From the NCBI GenBank assembly GCA_039619475.1, contig CM077115.1:445831292-445895291 (forward strand): a DNA stretch of 64,000 nt, in the 5' to 3' direction. Below are positions 36,701 through 45,731 of this stretch, in pieces. A program made the translations under genes and the position numbers. Source of the stretch: Icerya purchasi. Taxonomy: Eukaryota > Arthropoda > Insecta > Hemiptera > Monophlebidae. The stretch's first letter is position 1, and each line of letters starts with the position of its first letter. The notes beneath the pieces are model-generated. The model made no database searches. It was not told where the DNA came from and was given only the letters and a program-made list of their open reading frames with translations.

Positions 36701-39700
36701 TGTATATTGACAGTTCTTCGCTGAAAAAGGTTACATATTTCACAGAAACAATACTATACTTAATAGAAATTTTCATTCGAGTAATCGTGTAATTCTAAAT
36801 TTAAAATTTAATCGATTCAAGAAAAGGTCTAAGAGCACGGATAGAAAAAGATTTAACAAGACGAGTAGAACGAATAAGCAGCCAAAAAAAAAAAAAAAAA
36901 AAAAAAAAAGAATTAGATACGAATTAATTTTTAAATATTTAATATGTTTCCCTCAACGCGAATAAAATATAACTATCACTTACAGTAAACAGTACGAAAT
37001 ATTTCTGATTATTTTCACCGACGCAATTATTCACCCACGGGCAATGATGGTCCATTTTTCTAATACACCTGTGCAAATATTGAATGCATATTTCAATAAA
37101 GATGACGATATCTCTCAGATGTATACATACAAATAAAATTAGTAAATTTTCGTAGCAATAACGTCTGAATGGTATTAAAGAAATTTAGATTAATTCAAAG
37201 TGGAAATTTTTGAAAATATTTCACAAAAAAAAAAAAAAAAAAACGTAATAAAAATAGATTATTCCTATAGTAGGAGAAGAATGAAATAACAAATACACCG
37301 TAAACTTCAAGGAGAATACATTGATGTTATCAAAGTTGACTCGAAGTGCAATCATGCAGATGAAAATAATAAAAATTAAATCAAATTTATTGTTTTTAAA
37401 TTTGTACAACGAAACAACTACACTAATTTAATTAAATTAAATATTAAACCGCTTATGCGCACAGGTTACGCGAGTAGAGGAAAATATAAGATTAATGTAC
37501 ACCAAATGCTAAATATGTGTTAGATATTCAAAGAATTTATAACTTCAAAGAGGTAAATGCAATCAGCGAATTTTAGAAATGCAATAATTTAGCGCATATG
37601 CTTACAATCTAAGTTCTGAACTCGAACGAAATTAACCGAGCTAAGGAAATAAAATTTTTCTTCTTAAAACTATATGTTATACAGTAATATAAAAAAATAA
37701 TAATAATCTCACTCATACCACAAAAACCCGTGAACTGATATCCAAGCTACAACAGTAATATGTTCGATAAAAGTAAAGTAAAAACTAGTGTTAAAACTCA
37801 ATGACTAACTATTTAAACAAAGGATAGATAATATCAATATACTGAATTAACTAATTAAATATAGCTCTTTAAATTACAATAAAAACATAAAAAGGCAATT
37901 TAAACTAATAATGGTATAATTCGATTAAGCCATAACTTTATAACAACAAAGAAAAAGCTAATACTCATCATTTTGCATCGAAGTAAATTAAATTAATTTT
38001 CGTACGGACAATTTCTAAAGTAAACTCTATTAATAATTTATAAAAGTATATTACACGTTTTAATTAAAATGTCTAGAAAAAAGAAAAACATGGTGGTTTA
38101 ACTTATTTTGAAATAAAACATTCTTACCACCTAAACTTCAAATACGGAATAAAATATATTGATATTAAAATATGCTGAATTATTAAATCTAAAATTAACC
38201 GATAAACTTCCGAATAAAGTCGGTCAACAGCATTTTCTGAGATACGGTAACGTTACATTTCGTATATGAATTCGTGATATAAGCCAACGTTAAAGACCTA
38301 AAACTATTTACAAAAATTGTTTACAAAAAGACGCCGGTATTATTTCCTTTAATGACTTTTATGAATTTGGATATTTTTATATTAAATCTTTATTGTATTC
38401 ATACTGGAAAATTGGTAGTGACGTGTACAGTCGGCAAACTCAATTTATGTTAAAATATTATTATTTTTTTTTAAAATTCTGTAATACCTAAACTGCACCT
38501 AGTTGATGATAGCTATTTAGCAATTATTTTTAATATCTTGTGCACATAGCTTAAATAGCAGCCTACCCAGCGATAGGTGCTAAAAAAGTTTCATTAGAAC
38601 TTTTATCTTAGACTAGATCCATCGATTTGATTCTATCAAGCCGCCGAACGTCTAGTGAATTGTCATGTTGTTTAGGTGCGTTTCTAATCTGTAGATTTTA
38701 AAATATTATGTGAATAAAAACGGGAAATTATGCGTTATGCGTAATCTGAAAATGAACAATTTTTATTATATGAATTTGACACTCGGAAATTAGTGCTATC
38801 TGTAGACTGTAGTCGCACTTTTTGAAATCACATTGTTTGCAAACAATTTTGTGTATTGATTTTCCTAAACAACTTAAAGAACATACCTAAAAAACTGATG
38901 ATTCAATTCAATCTTTGCCAAAAGCAAACTGATATTAGAAGAGAATAAAAATTTAAAAAAACATTATACATTGCAAACAAAACGATATAGATACTTTAGA
39001 AATTCAAGGTAAAAAAAACTGAATCCTCCCAATTCGAAATTATCAAAAAATAGACTTATTGAAGAAATGAAAAAAAAAAAGTACTTTTCCTGGTCCTATG
39101 ATATACTTGTATATTATTCGTAAAATCGTTTGCAAAGTTGCCGAAAAATGAAATGTCCCATCCTCCTTTTTTGACGCGGGTATTACAGCTAAAAATTTCG
39201 AATAAATATTAAAACTACGCGCATCCCTTTATTATGTTTCTGTAATTTTGGGCATCCTCCGGGTTTTTAACTTTAAAATTAGGCCCTCGGGGCACCGAAA
39301 GCTCGAAATTTCTAAAAATTAATTTTCTTTTTTCCGGGCATGTGATATATTACTGGGGAAAGATTGCTATTTGTCGGGGGCGAAACCGAATTTCTTTTTC
39401 TTAACGATACATTTGAAGTTGACCAAAAGTTGAAAAAAGCAAGAAAAATGACGTGTCTGTCCCCGTTGGCGGCGTGCGAAAAATCAGATTTCTTTGCTTT
39501 GAATTTTTAGTATTATGTAAATATTAATTATAGTTATCTCTTTAACTCAACATACGGAATCGTCAGCACATGAAACATCATGCTTGACTGAACTTGCCTT
39601 TTTTGTTATTAGTGCTATTATAAATATAGCCATATAAAATAATTATAGATCTTATTACAAACAGAAGCTAAATTAAGCTAAATCAAGATGATATATTGTT

Positions 39701-41888
39701 TATTTATATATGCTTAGTCACAAAAGCTAAAGTAATAATGTTTCATTGTCTCTTATATAAATTCGTGTATATATATATATATATGTTTAGATTACAATTG
39801 CAGTTTGTTTATTTACTTTAGTTTACTTAATTTTTTTGTTCCATTTTATTGTATGTTACATTATTTGATCTTTATTTTCGTTTACTTTTTTATAATTTTT
39901 ATGTATAATTTTTAATAGCCAGCGATATTTTTTGTGTAGATATAGCTTTCGTCTTTTTCTTTCCACCAAGGTGATGCCGTATTTCTTTTACCGTTTTTTT
40001 TTGTGTTATTGTTATGTTAACTTTTATCCGAATCCGAAGTGAGTTGTTTTGTAAACGAACATTTTTTTTATTTAATTTTATTAATCCGAAATTACGATCT
40101 ACTGTATGAAATAGTCCTTTTCAGGACTTTAGCAAGAATTTATCTAATTATTACATAATTTCTTTTGGTTTATCTACATGCTGTAATTTCTATCATTAAC
40201 GGCAATCTAACAATAACAATATATATATATATATATATATATGTTCAGGTCATTTTTGTTTGAAGACAGTTTCCGCAACCTATCATTTACACAATATCGG
40301 AACTTTCCTCTGACTGACTACAGTGGTTAGAATAAAAACATTTTTAAATATCTTTTTCTTTCGCTTCATTAGATAAAACATTTACTAAATTATAGTTCAA
40401 TAACGTTTTACATTGTTTTCGAAAAGGAGGGAAAAAAAAGGAGGGTCTATGGTAGCGTGTAGCCTAGTAAAGATACTATTAAATCGAAGGTTACAAGTTC
40501 GAAACTTGTCTCGTTCCTGATTCCAGGTAAATATCTATAATCTGATATCGAATTAGTATCGGAGAAGTGTTCTGGGAAAATACAAGCAGCTGAGCGCAAA
40601 CAACTGACCGGCAATATTTCCTTCAGATCTATTAGGCTTAGTACATCATGAAAAATGTTTAATTATAAACAATCCACGATACCTATCAAGATTATACCAG
40701 AGGGACTTCCTTTACTTTAGGTTATTGCTACCATCTTTCTTTCTTTTCTTAGTCTACATTTTTATTATATAATTGTATAAATCAGCAAGTTACCGTTGAC
40801 AAACAGAACAGTGGTGCGCTCTGTCCGGCTTGATACTGCAACATTTCGAACATTTAAAAACCACCTGAGTATTACGAATGTTTTCAGGTATACACCCGTT
40901 ACTAATAGCGTTTCCTTTAGGAACAGCTCCCTGAAAACCGCAAAATAAAAAAATTACCTACTTTAACTTGTAATTAAAAATGTAAAACTACCCTCTTCGT
41001 TCCTTCTGTGCAGAATTACGATTCGACACGGCTACGACTTTCGGCTGGTGAATAAAGTATGATACGGCTATTACGTTTTGATAAAAACATGAACTAAAAC
41101 TTTCGATCATGATACAAATAAAGTGTTGACCACTATCGTAAATATAAATGTAAAACGTTTTTAAATCAAATTTCTTAGTAAAAACAAGAAATACAACTTA
41201 CGACGTCTTCGCTATAATACTACTGTGCGAGGAACGCATTTTGCAGGAACGCCCACTCATAAGACATGTCCAATCGAAAAGAAAAAAAAAACAAAAAAAA
41301 TCTACATTTCACGGAACATTCTTATTTGAAATATGAAATCTTCACTTCTTTTGTTAACGCTGTAATTGTTAAACTTTTAGGCACCAATAAATTAAATTCC
41401 GAACACATTTTGCTCGTGTTATCCGCGATAAGCAGCGCAAAAAAATTGTAACTTTATGCTGGAATCACGAGTGACTTTTATATTACGATTCCAAAAAAGG
41501 TGTCACGAAAACAGAGGAAAGACTTGATTTCACTCCCAACGGATGATTCGCATTTAAAATTATAAACTAAAAATAAGAGAGATATAATTTCACTGGCAAA
41601 ACTGGTACAAGTGACTGCAGCTGCTGGAGAGCCCATGACAACTGATGAAAACCATTCCAGTATAACGAGATGATAAAAATTTTTCGGCGTAAATTTACTT
41701 ACCGGATCTGTAAACATTGTCCTTAAATGAGAAATAAACGCAAGCAACGTTAACAGGTGATACAGTGTAGCATGAATGTATCGGTGAAACATATGTGTAT
41801 TCGGAATCAGTATTACAAACGTAACTACGAACTCTGCATAAATCATCAACATCCATGATAGTATAGCGCATAAGATACCGCAAACATC
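20360..41888 (-). CDS. ZDHHC3: ZDHHC3/7-like (GODZ-type) palmitoyltransferase, spliced, 5' exon missing
   Basis: Five minus-strand exons join in phase to about 260 residues: 41703-41888, 40794-40930, 36984-37068, 26036-26248, 20360-20518. The product has two N-terminal membrane segments, the DPGAVPKGN junction, the cysteine-rich domain ([20 protein letters not shown] then [17 protein letters not shown]) with the catalytic DHHC, two further membrane segments, the SPPTTVI and [12 protein letters not shown] blocks and a C-terminus ending YLHSV. This order is that of the ZDHHC3/ZDHHC7 subfamily, multipass Golgi enzymes that transfer palmitate from acyl-CoA to cysteines of substrate proteins. All five acceptors are AG and all four internal donors GT. 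The exon with the initiator methionine (usually ending W-F/C-x-K/R before DVCG) was not found. Introns are filled with LINE and SINE remnants. 3 versus 7 cannot be decided. Confidence 0.93.
21301..21385 (-). mobile_element. Retroposon 3' end with poly(A)
   Basis: On the minus strand the sequence ends in a run of about 18 A (21303-21320 as T). The 60-70 bases before the tail match the tailed end at 38455-38540 (shared GCTAAATAGCT, TAGGTGCA and AGAATTT). Two tailed copies with the same 3' end indicate one LINE or SINE family. Confidence 0.6.
21722..22182 (-). pseudogene. Jockey-like LINE linker/RT start fragment
   Basis: The upper part reads [20 protein letters not shown] and then [20 protein letters not shown] followed by [11 protein letters not shown]. 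This matches the block just before the reverse transcriptase of jockey-group LINEs (PFT--EL--AL, then S-PG-DGI-). The lower part (to 21722) does not align to a known block by eye. A run of G (21806-21816 as C) sits inside it. Truncated and non-functional. Confidence 0.6.
22320..22900 (+). other. Unassigned sequence with an 84-codon open frame
   Basis: This stretch is richer in G and C than its surroundings. A frame from 22627 to 22881 begins [20 protein letters not shown] and ends in a T-rich run. I see no family motif and no clear splice sites. It might be a transposon ORF1 remnant; the function is unknown. Confidence 0.3.
22900..23929. other. Intronic sequence, nothing recognised
   Basis: Intron of the ZDHHC gene with AT-rich sequence. 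It includes a short purine-rich GAGAAAATC tandem near 23255-23295. Confidence 0.6.
23930..24640 (-). pseudogene. 5'-truncated jockey-like LINE, RNase H to poly(A)
   Basis: The minus strand reads the last RNase H block ([19 protein letters not shown], then [11 protein letters not shown]) from about 24570, and the C-terminal domain with a cysteine/histidine motif ([21 protein letters not shown]; in full Cx10-12C-x3-H-x4-C), ending NNALW then a stop just before 23961. A run of A follows at once (23932-23944 as T). This is a classic 5'-truncated LINE insertion with almost no 3' UTR. At least one frameshift (near 24290-24230) separates the two halves. Confidence 0.85.
24650..26030. other. Intronic sequence with possible mariner-derived scrap
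   Basis: Mostly AT-rich. 25000-25450 is less so and includes a phrase (TTTTGAGTTACATTCCATGA) of the sort found in mariner-derived repeats, but no transposase motif could be confirmed. Confidence 0.35.
26036..26248 (-). CDS. ZDHHC3: ZDHHC3/7-like exon D: membrane segments 3-4
   Basis: 71 codons in phase 0, from [15 protein letters not shown] to [11 protein letters not shown]. It contains FSPPTTVI and [11 protein letters not shown], conserved in ZDHHC3/7. Acceptor TGTTACAG, donor GTGAGT. Confidence 0.94.
26455..26890. other. GC-rich segment of unknown origin
   Basis: About 430 bases of balanced composition lie in an otherwise AT-rich intron, with abrupt edges and an imperfect duplication of CGGTTTTGGTCA near 26557-26588. 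Open frames on both strands are short and unrecognised. It could be a transposon remnant. Confidence 0.5.
27195..28215 (-). pseudogene. RTE-like LINE, RT palm to 3' end, AAG-tailed (copy 1)
   Basis: Minus-strand translation gives IRIIMNLY near 28190, then [20 protein letters not shown] near 28090 and a degraded YADD region (RYAVLIATS near 27960). [12 protein letters not shown] and [10 protein letters not shown] (near 27770) follow, then the late thumb and C-terminal blocks down to [10 protein letters not shown] at about 27220. The end is AAG-rich, like the ends at 30965 and 34195. 5' truncated, with frameshifts and stops. Confidence 0.82.
28220..29600. other. Intronic sequence, mostly unassigned
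   Basis: AT-rich, with a plus-strand open frame at 29165-29311 listed separately. A G-rich run at 28408-28423 and a GC-balanced patch near 29390-29450 were noted, with nothing recognisable. Confidence 0.5.
29165..29311 (+). CDS. Small open frame of unknown origin (48 residues)
   Basis: ATG to TAA, starting [20 protein letters not shown] and ending [11 protein letters not shown]. Its composition looks like protein rather than AT-rich noise. It lies in an intron of the ZDHHC gene on the opposite strand, shortly before a LINE C-terminal fragment, so it may be a remnant of a LINE ORF1. The family was not recognised and it is probably not a gene. Confidence 0.2.
   Translation: MRNDSTSWLEDNILPPTKIIIKVKLIHVNKPEVTPNSTEVVRAQNAVA
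29605..29845 (+). pseudogene. Jockey-like LINE ORF2, C-terminal fragment
   Basis: Reads [17 protein letters not shown], then [16 protein letters not shown], and after a frameshift [19 protein letters not shown]. This is the very end of jockey ORF2 (FQSK-LR-I--APWYV----H-DL-IP-VK). It is 5' truncated. Confidence 0.85.
30606..30720. repeat. Long TA/TATG microsatellite
   Basis: About 115 bases of TA units with occasional TATACATA and TGTG interruptions. Confidence 0.93.
30965..32075 (-). pseudogene. RTE-like LINE, RT to 3' end, AAG-tailed (copy 2, best preserved)
   Basis: The minus strand reads [20 protein letters not shown] near 32050, [16 protein letters not shown] and [14 protein letters not shown] near 31900-31840, the intact catalytic box [12 protein letters not shown] near 31770-31740, [10 protein letters not shown] near 31650 and [11 protein letters not shown] near 31560. 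Past a frameshift come [20 protein letters not shown] (31314 down), [33 protein letters not shown] and the end near 30995. An AAGAAG-type tail lies at about 30968-30980. It is 5' truncated near 32075 and disabled by frameshifts, yet the palm domain is uninterrupted over more than 180 codons. It sits in an intron of the ZDHHC gene. Confidence 0.9.
32080..32290. repeat. Cluster of interleaved inverted repeats
   Basis: Three pairs lie within 130 bases: CGCACCAACAC (32150-32160) with GTGTCGGTGCG (32253-32263), GTACTGCCC (32194-32202) with GGGCAGTAC (32271-32279), and CGTAATTTT (32215-32223) with AAAATTACG (32227-32235). Further left GGTTCGAAC recurs in both orientations (near 32076-32120). The element type is unknown. 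Confidence 0.6.
33063..33330 (-). mobile_element. tRNA-derived SINE (copy 1)
   Basis: About 270 bases matching the copy at 34924-35232 along their length (shared blocks include CCATTAG, GGCCAGTTCCTTTCT, CTCGATAACCTA), with a TTTAC-repeat tail on the minus strand. The tRNA-like head is more eroded than in copy 2. Confidence 0.82.
33500..34195 (+). pseudogene. RTE-like LINE, 3' end, AAG-tailed (copy 3)
   Basis: Across frameshifts the plus strand reads SKYLGCWIS near 33590, [14 protein letters not shown] near 33805-33850, IKLRKIK followed by HLMR near 33930-33965, [20 protein letters not shown] near 33975-34040, [14 protein letters not shown] near 34070 and [10 protein letters not shown] near 34140, ending in AAGAAGAAGAAGA (about 34185-34198). 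It is the same family and end type as copies 1 and 2 but on the opposite strand, and strongly decayed. Confidence 0.8.
34924..35232 (-). mobile_element. tRNA-derived SINE (copy 2, clearest head)
   Basis: On the minus strand an A-box-like TAGTGGTAAAGG (35209-35220) is followed at tRNA-like distance by a B-box-like GGTTATCGAGACT (35168-35180, two extra bases). A body follows that is shared with the other copies, then a tail of TTTACTT units. Known SINEs use such RNA polymerase III promoters. Confidence 0.85.
35440..36180 (+). pseudogene. LINE reverse transcriptase fragment (RTE-like), decayed
   Basis: Blocks in order across frames: [20 protein letters not shown] near 35525, [11 protein letters not shown] near 35697, a broken NYYRDI- segment near 35752, [20 protein letters not shown] near 35860-35915, [20 protein letters not shown] near 35985-36045, and a degraded GVRQ block near 36145. 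This is the fingers-to-palm part of a LINE polymerase. It begins shortly after SINE copy 2 and has no recognisable end; sequence from about 36190 to 36460 may be its continuation. Confidence 0.75.
36190..36980. other. Intronic sequence, poly(A) tract near its end
   Basis: AT-rich. A run of about 24 A at 36886-36909 could be a plus-strand retroposon tail, but no body is recognisable before it. Confidence 0.5.
36984..37068 (-). CDS. ZDHHC3: ZDHHC3/7-like exon C: catalytic DHHC motif
   Basis: 85 bases. The first G completes the arginine codon split from exon B, then [20 protein letters not shown] and QKYFVLFT follow. Acceptor TTGCACAG, donor GTAAGT. The catalytic cysteine is the one in DHHC. 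Confidence 0.96.
38455..38540 (-). mobile_element. Retroposon 3' end with poly(A) (second copy)
   Basis: Minus-strand mate of 21301-21385, with the same final 60-70 bases followed by A-rich sequence (38463-38473 as T). Sequence up to about 38650 may belong to the same element. Confidence 0.6.
40219..40242. repeat. (TA)n microsatellite
   Basis: About 12 TA units. Confidence 0.9.
40446..40719 (+). mobile_element. tRNA-derived SINE (copy 3)
   Basis: Plus-strand copy of the family at 33063 and 34924. A head containing GGTAGCGTGTAGCC is followed by a good B box AGTTCGAAACT (40496-40506) and the block TTGTCTCGTTCC. The body is diverged and the tail contains TTTACTTTA (40711-40719). It lies about 75 bases from exon B of the ZDHHC gene. 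Confidence 0.8.
40794..40930 (-). CDS. ZDHHC3: ZDHHC3/7-like exon B: start of the cysteine-rich domain
   Basis: 137 bases, starting [12 protein letters not shown] and ending CSVCQ plus two bases of the next codon. Acceptor TTTTCAG, donor GTAACT. It carries the zinc-binding CSKCC and HHCSVC ligands. Confidence 0.95.
41703..41888 (-). CDS. ZDHHC3: ZDHHC3/7-like exon A: membrane segments 1-2
   Basis: 62 codons in phase 0, from [20 protein letters not shown] to [10 protein letters not shown]. Acceptor TTAATAG before 41888; donor GTAAGT after 41703. It matches the first two membrane spans and the loop before DPGAVPKGN. Confidence 0.93.
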
Positions 41889-42199
41889 CTATTAAGAACA
41901 AATCCATTACTATTAATATGTTTGCAGTACTCCTAAAAATACAATTAAGACCAGTTCTTTTTTTAAACAATTTCGGCTGGAAAAGTAAAGAAATAATGAT
42001 GTTTTCTGTCCCGATAATAACGAAGAAGAAGAAAAAAAAAAAATCGTCCAATATTTTTAAACAAAAGCATACATATTAGTGATAAATAGATCTGGTAGGA
42101 TACGTATCCCACAACAAAGTTAATGCAACTCCGACTACAATTCCCCGAATACATATATACGGATCCAGCGATGACAGTATCTAGGATTACACAATTTCG

Positions 42200-43330
42200 C
42201 TACGGACATTGATCATAAACAGAGCATTAAATTCTACGCAATTTTTCGTATATTTTCCGAATACTTTTTTTTTTCCTAATTAAAAGTTTAGCATAAAAAA
42301 CAAGTTGTTTTTTTTGACAATTTGGCTTTTTTTTTTTTTGCAACAATTAAACTGTTTGTGCAATAGTACTCATTATATTTGTTATTAGATTATAGGTATA
42401 GTCGACAGTTAGCTTAATCGATTTAAAAAATAAGTTTTATGATCTTAAAATTAAAAAATTATAACTTAGTGTTGCATTTTATTTTCCTTCATTTTTGTTC
42501 AGCGTAAGAGATTAGGTAGATTTAAGTTCTTTCATTGTACCATTAACAAAAAAAGGAAAGAAAGAAAATATACTTTCTCCCTAAGCAATAGCGATAAAAA
42601 GAATATTTGAGTAATTGAATTCAAACGGAACCAAGGACACTGAATAGCAAACTCAATAAGTAATTTACCACAGAGCATATCTCTATTCAGCTTCTCGGTG
42701 TTGTTTAAATAAAATAACGTAATCTAATCCGACGCTGGTAAGATTACGTTACGTCGATAGCAAAAAGAGTGTCAATATTAAAAGTGTAACATAAATACCG
42801 GATCCATATGGGTCCGATGGATACGTATTCGGGATGGAGTTCTGCAATCACAATAGTCTAAAATATTTCCAATGAGAAGCCGTTTGATCTCGAAATATTC
42901 CCAAAATTTGTGGGGTTTTCGGATAATGAAGTAAGTCAGTACTCGCGGAAATATTAAAAATAATATTTTTTTATAAATGCGAAAAACAATATTTATATAA
43001 CTGTACAGTTATATATTACTTACAACGTAATTCTTAGGCTACCCCCTATTAGAAAAAGTGTCCCAATTTTATGTGTAACGTTTGTTATATTTTATAGGAT
43101 TTTTGTGATTGTTATTTAAAAAATGTCATAATTTTATGTAACGAAATATGTAACGAAAAAAAATGTCTTAATTTTATATAATGAAAGTTAAATGTTAGGA
43201 TAGGATTTTTGTGATTATGTTATTTTTTTTTACGTCGATGCTAGTAAGAATTACGTTGTACATTTTGATCATTTTATACAAAGTATAGAAGAGAAAGAGA
43301 CAGAAATATAAGCAAGAGGGGACAAGGGGC
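42200..43330. other. Upstream/intronic sequence with short repeats
   Basis: AT-rich. Contains a hairpin (AACGTAATCT / AGATTACGTT, 42716-42753) and a local tandem duplication listed separately. Confidence 0.5.
43065..43225 (+). repeat. Imperfect tandem duplication
   Basis: AGGATTTTTGTGATT recurs at about 43097 and 43203, and an ATGTC-TAATTTTAT phrase recurs between and around them, giving a period of roughly 105 bases with internal sub-repeats of ATGTAACGAAA. Confidence 0.7.
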
Positions 43331-43407
43331 TCTTGCGAGACCAACTATTACACCATCACGAAACGATGATCGTTTTCCCCAAATGTTTCGATAATTCTTT
43401 TTTAATA

Positions 43408-43658
43408 CTAAAAAAAGCTAATGAAGATAGTCACTTCCCCAGACCTTGTGTATTTTTTAAATACGCTTTTTTTATTCGTTTCACCGATGAGAACGATCTT
43501 TCTGCAAACGAAGTAGTTGCCGGAATTGTGGTTAATAAATGAGACAAAACTTGTACACACTTCTGGGGGAAAACATTTGTTAGACCCGAAACGGTCAAAT
43601 ATAAGATGCACCCCGCAGTGTCCTTATATATATATATTAGAATGTTGAAAGTGCACAC
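43408..43658 (-). pseudogene. hAT-type dimerisation domain fragment (ZMYM1-like)
   Basis: Minus-strand frame with LSHLLTTIPATTSFAERSFS then SVKRIKKAYLKNTQG. This matches the end of hAT-derived transposases of the type annotated as zinc finger MYM-type protein 1-like (L-T-P-TTA-AERSFS-L-RIK-YLR). Only this domain is present, without termini, so it is a fragment. It is unlike the hAT block at 5650-5720 and belongs to another family. Confidence 0.8.
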
Positions 43659-44384
43659 TTTTCAAACTTGCAAGATGGAAAAAGTTTCCGTAATTCGGTT
43701 TTAAAAAAGTCTTCTTCCAGAAAATTTTATTGAAAATTTAAAAAATTGTTTTTGTATTTAAGAAATTTAAAAATTTTATTTTTGTTACATCATTAAACTT
43801 ACTATTATGAGACATATTTGTTTGGGTAACATCGATAATTTTTAAAAATATCCTTTTTCATGATAGCTTTCTGTCTTCCTCAAAAACACTGAATCAAGTC
43901 AAAGCTATTTACATTCTATACATTTTTTTTCTTGCTTAAATAAAAGGCAATCCCAGCAGAATAACTTTTTTATCTTCCCACAATAACCATGGGGCATTGT
44001 TGCGCATAAATTTGTTTGAAAATGGCGGTTAAATATTTTACATACATAGAGAAGTGTGATAAATTATGAAAGAGAATATTTTACATTCCTTTTGATTTTT
44101 CTATTATATGTTTCTTTGTTAAATCGCCTCCTAGTAAAAATAGTTAATCAGACGTATTTGCATCTATCCTTAAATATTTTCTAAAATCGTGAGCATGATT
44201 TTCCCAGAGTTCTTTTAACAAAGGCAAATAACTTAATAGGTGTTTTTTAATTAAACAAATTTTTGATCCACTCTGTACGTTTTTTGAGCTACATTATTTT
44301 GTGTACTGATAAGACCAGACAAGTTTTTGAGTTTTAGTGAGCATAATAAAAACTACCTTTTTATATAACGTGTGGACTTGCCTG

Positions 44385-44620
44385 CAGTTTTCGCCACTAA
44401 CACGCAGTTAAGTCGGTACAGTTTTAGCTTGACAGGTTTACCCGCAGGTGGTACCTTTCGTCGTTAATAAACAACGACAGTTTTGCCCTGTGTGATTATC
44501 TGAATAGTTAACTGTACGATTGTCGGTACAGACTTGCCTGTCGGCAAGACGAGCCTTTCAGGAACACACTTGTACAAGTACAATAATACTCATTAAAGTG
44601 ATAACGATACGTTGTGCTAT
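44385..44620 (+). repeat. Dispersed repeat, inverted partner at 50560-50790
   Basis: The core ACGAGCCTTTCAGGAACACA followed by CTTGTACAAGTACAATAATA (about 44550-44590) is matched inversely at 50595-50640. Before the core both carry a GTACA-GACT-GCC phrase. The rest differs, so they may be different elements sharing a 3' module. Confidence 0.65.
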
Positions 44621-44699
44621 GGAAGCCAAAAAAAGGGAAAAAACTGAATTAATTTATGCAGGCTTTCGCCGCTTCAATTTCACATTTAATTTTTCAATT

Positions 44700-45718
44700 A
44701 CTTAACGTTTTTGTTGTATTTTAATGATTGTTATTGTTCAGTTGCGCATATTTTACTATTTTTATTTATTCATTAGCTATATTATCTTCTATTATTGTTT
44801 ATTTTTGTATTCATATTTATATTTCGTGATTTTTATTTTGTAATTTTTGTTCATTTATAGTATATTTTTTTATTTCTGATTTAGTGCTCTTTGATTTAAA
44901 ACATAATTTATAATAGACAAACAGACAGATAAACAAATTCTGAAAAATATGGTTTTATGTTTTAAGTTAATTGTAAATAGTGGTACTAAATGCCGCGGTT
45001 TATTTTGCTTTAAATAATTATTTTTTATTCAGCTTTTATTTACTAAAACTATATAGACAGGTAATGCTCGCTGAAAATAATAGTATAACTATGAATGTAT
45101 AACGTAAATTTTTAAGGAGGCCTTAAAAAATTTCAGTTCTGAATTGTTAGGAACAAGTTGTAACGTGAAATAGCTCACAGTACCAGAGCTTTTGCAGCAA
45201 ACTAAAGTGTACGTTGAATTAAGTTCAATGAGGCAACAAATAAAGCTTCGTTTAACAGAACTTAAGTAAATTTAAACTATAACAAATAAAATGATATATT
45301 CTTATGATGGCTAATTAAATTATAATTTTAGTATTAATACATATTATTTCGAGAACGTATTTACTTGAAAAATAAGAAAAAGCTTCGCAAAATTGTCATT
45401 TAAAATAATGTTTTAATTGTTCTAATTGCATGCCATTAGTAAAATGTGAAATACACTATAATGATCTGATCCTTTATTTAATGACTGAAATAGTGTTCAA
45501 TAAGAGAAAATTTCTGTATCATGTCGAGTCATTTTATAATGTTCAAAAGAGATCGGACAATTTGTGAAATAATATTTTAATTTATAGTTCAATAATTGAA
45601 TTAACAGTTTGAATAGGTAATAATATGCAATCGGAGAAAAAATAGATTTCTTTTGCATACTGTTGAAAACTTTTGTGTTATGTGAAATACTTAACTAATA
45701 GTAGTATATATTCAGTGT
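44700..45718. other. AT-rich, nothing recognised
   Basis: Low-complexity sequence up to the target duplication of the full-length LINE. Confidence 0.6.
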
Positions 45719-45731
45719 ATTCCAAAAAACT
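45719..45731. repeat. Target site duplication, left copy
   Basis: ATTCCAAAAAACT, identical to 49976-49988 on the other side of the LINE. Confidence 0.92.

Larger units (their letters stand above)
37075..40440. other. ZDHHC intron between exons B and C
   Basis: AT-rich. The only structures I can support are the tailed retroposon end at 38455-38540 and the TA microsatellite at 40219-40242. Confidence 0.6.

Noticed and set aside
41478..41702. Continuation of the ZDHHC exon A frame beyond 41703
   Set aside because: A GTAAGT donor at 41702 and the match of exon B to the next conserved block show that the remaining frame is intron read-through.
42081..42180. Minus-strand reading GIVVGVALTLLWDTYPTRSI, looking like a membrane segment, just upstream of ZDHHC exon A
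   Set aside because: It ends in a stop before exon A and has no convincing donor that keeps the frame. It does not match the expected N-terminus of the family.
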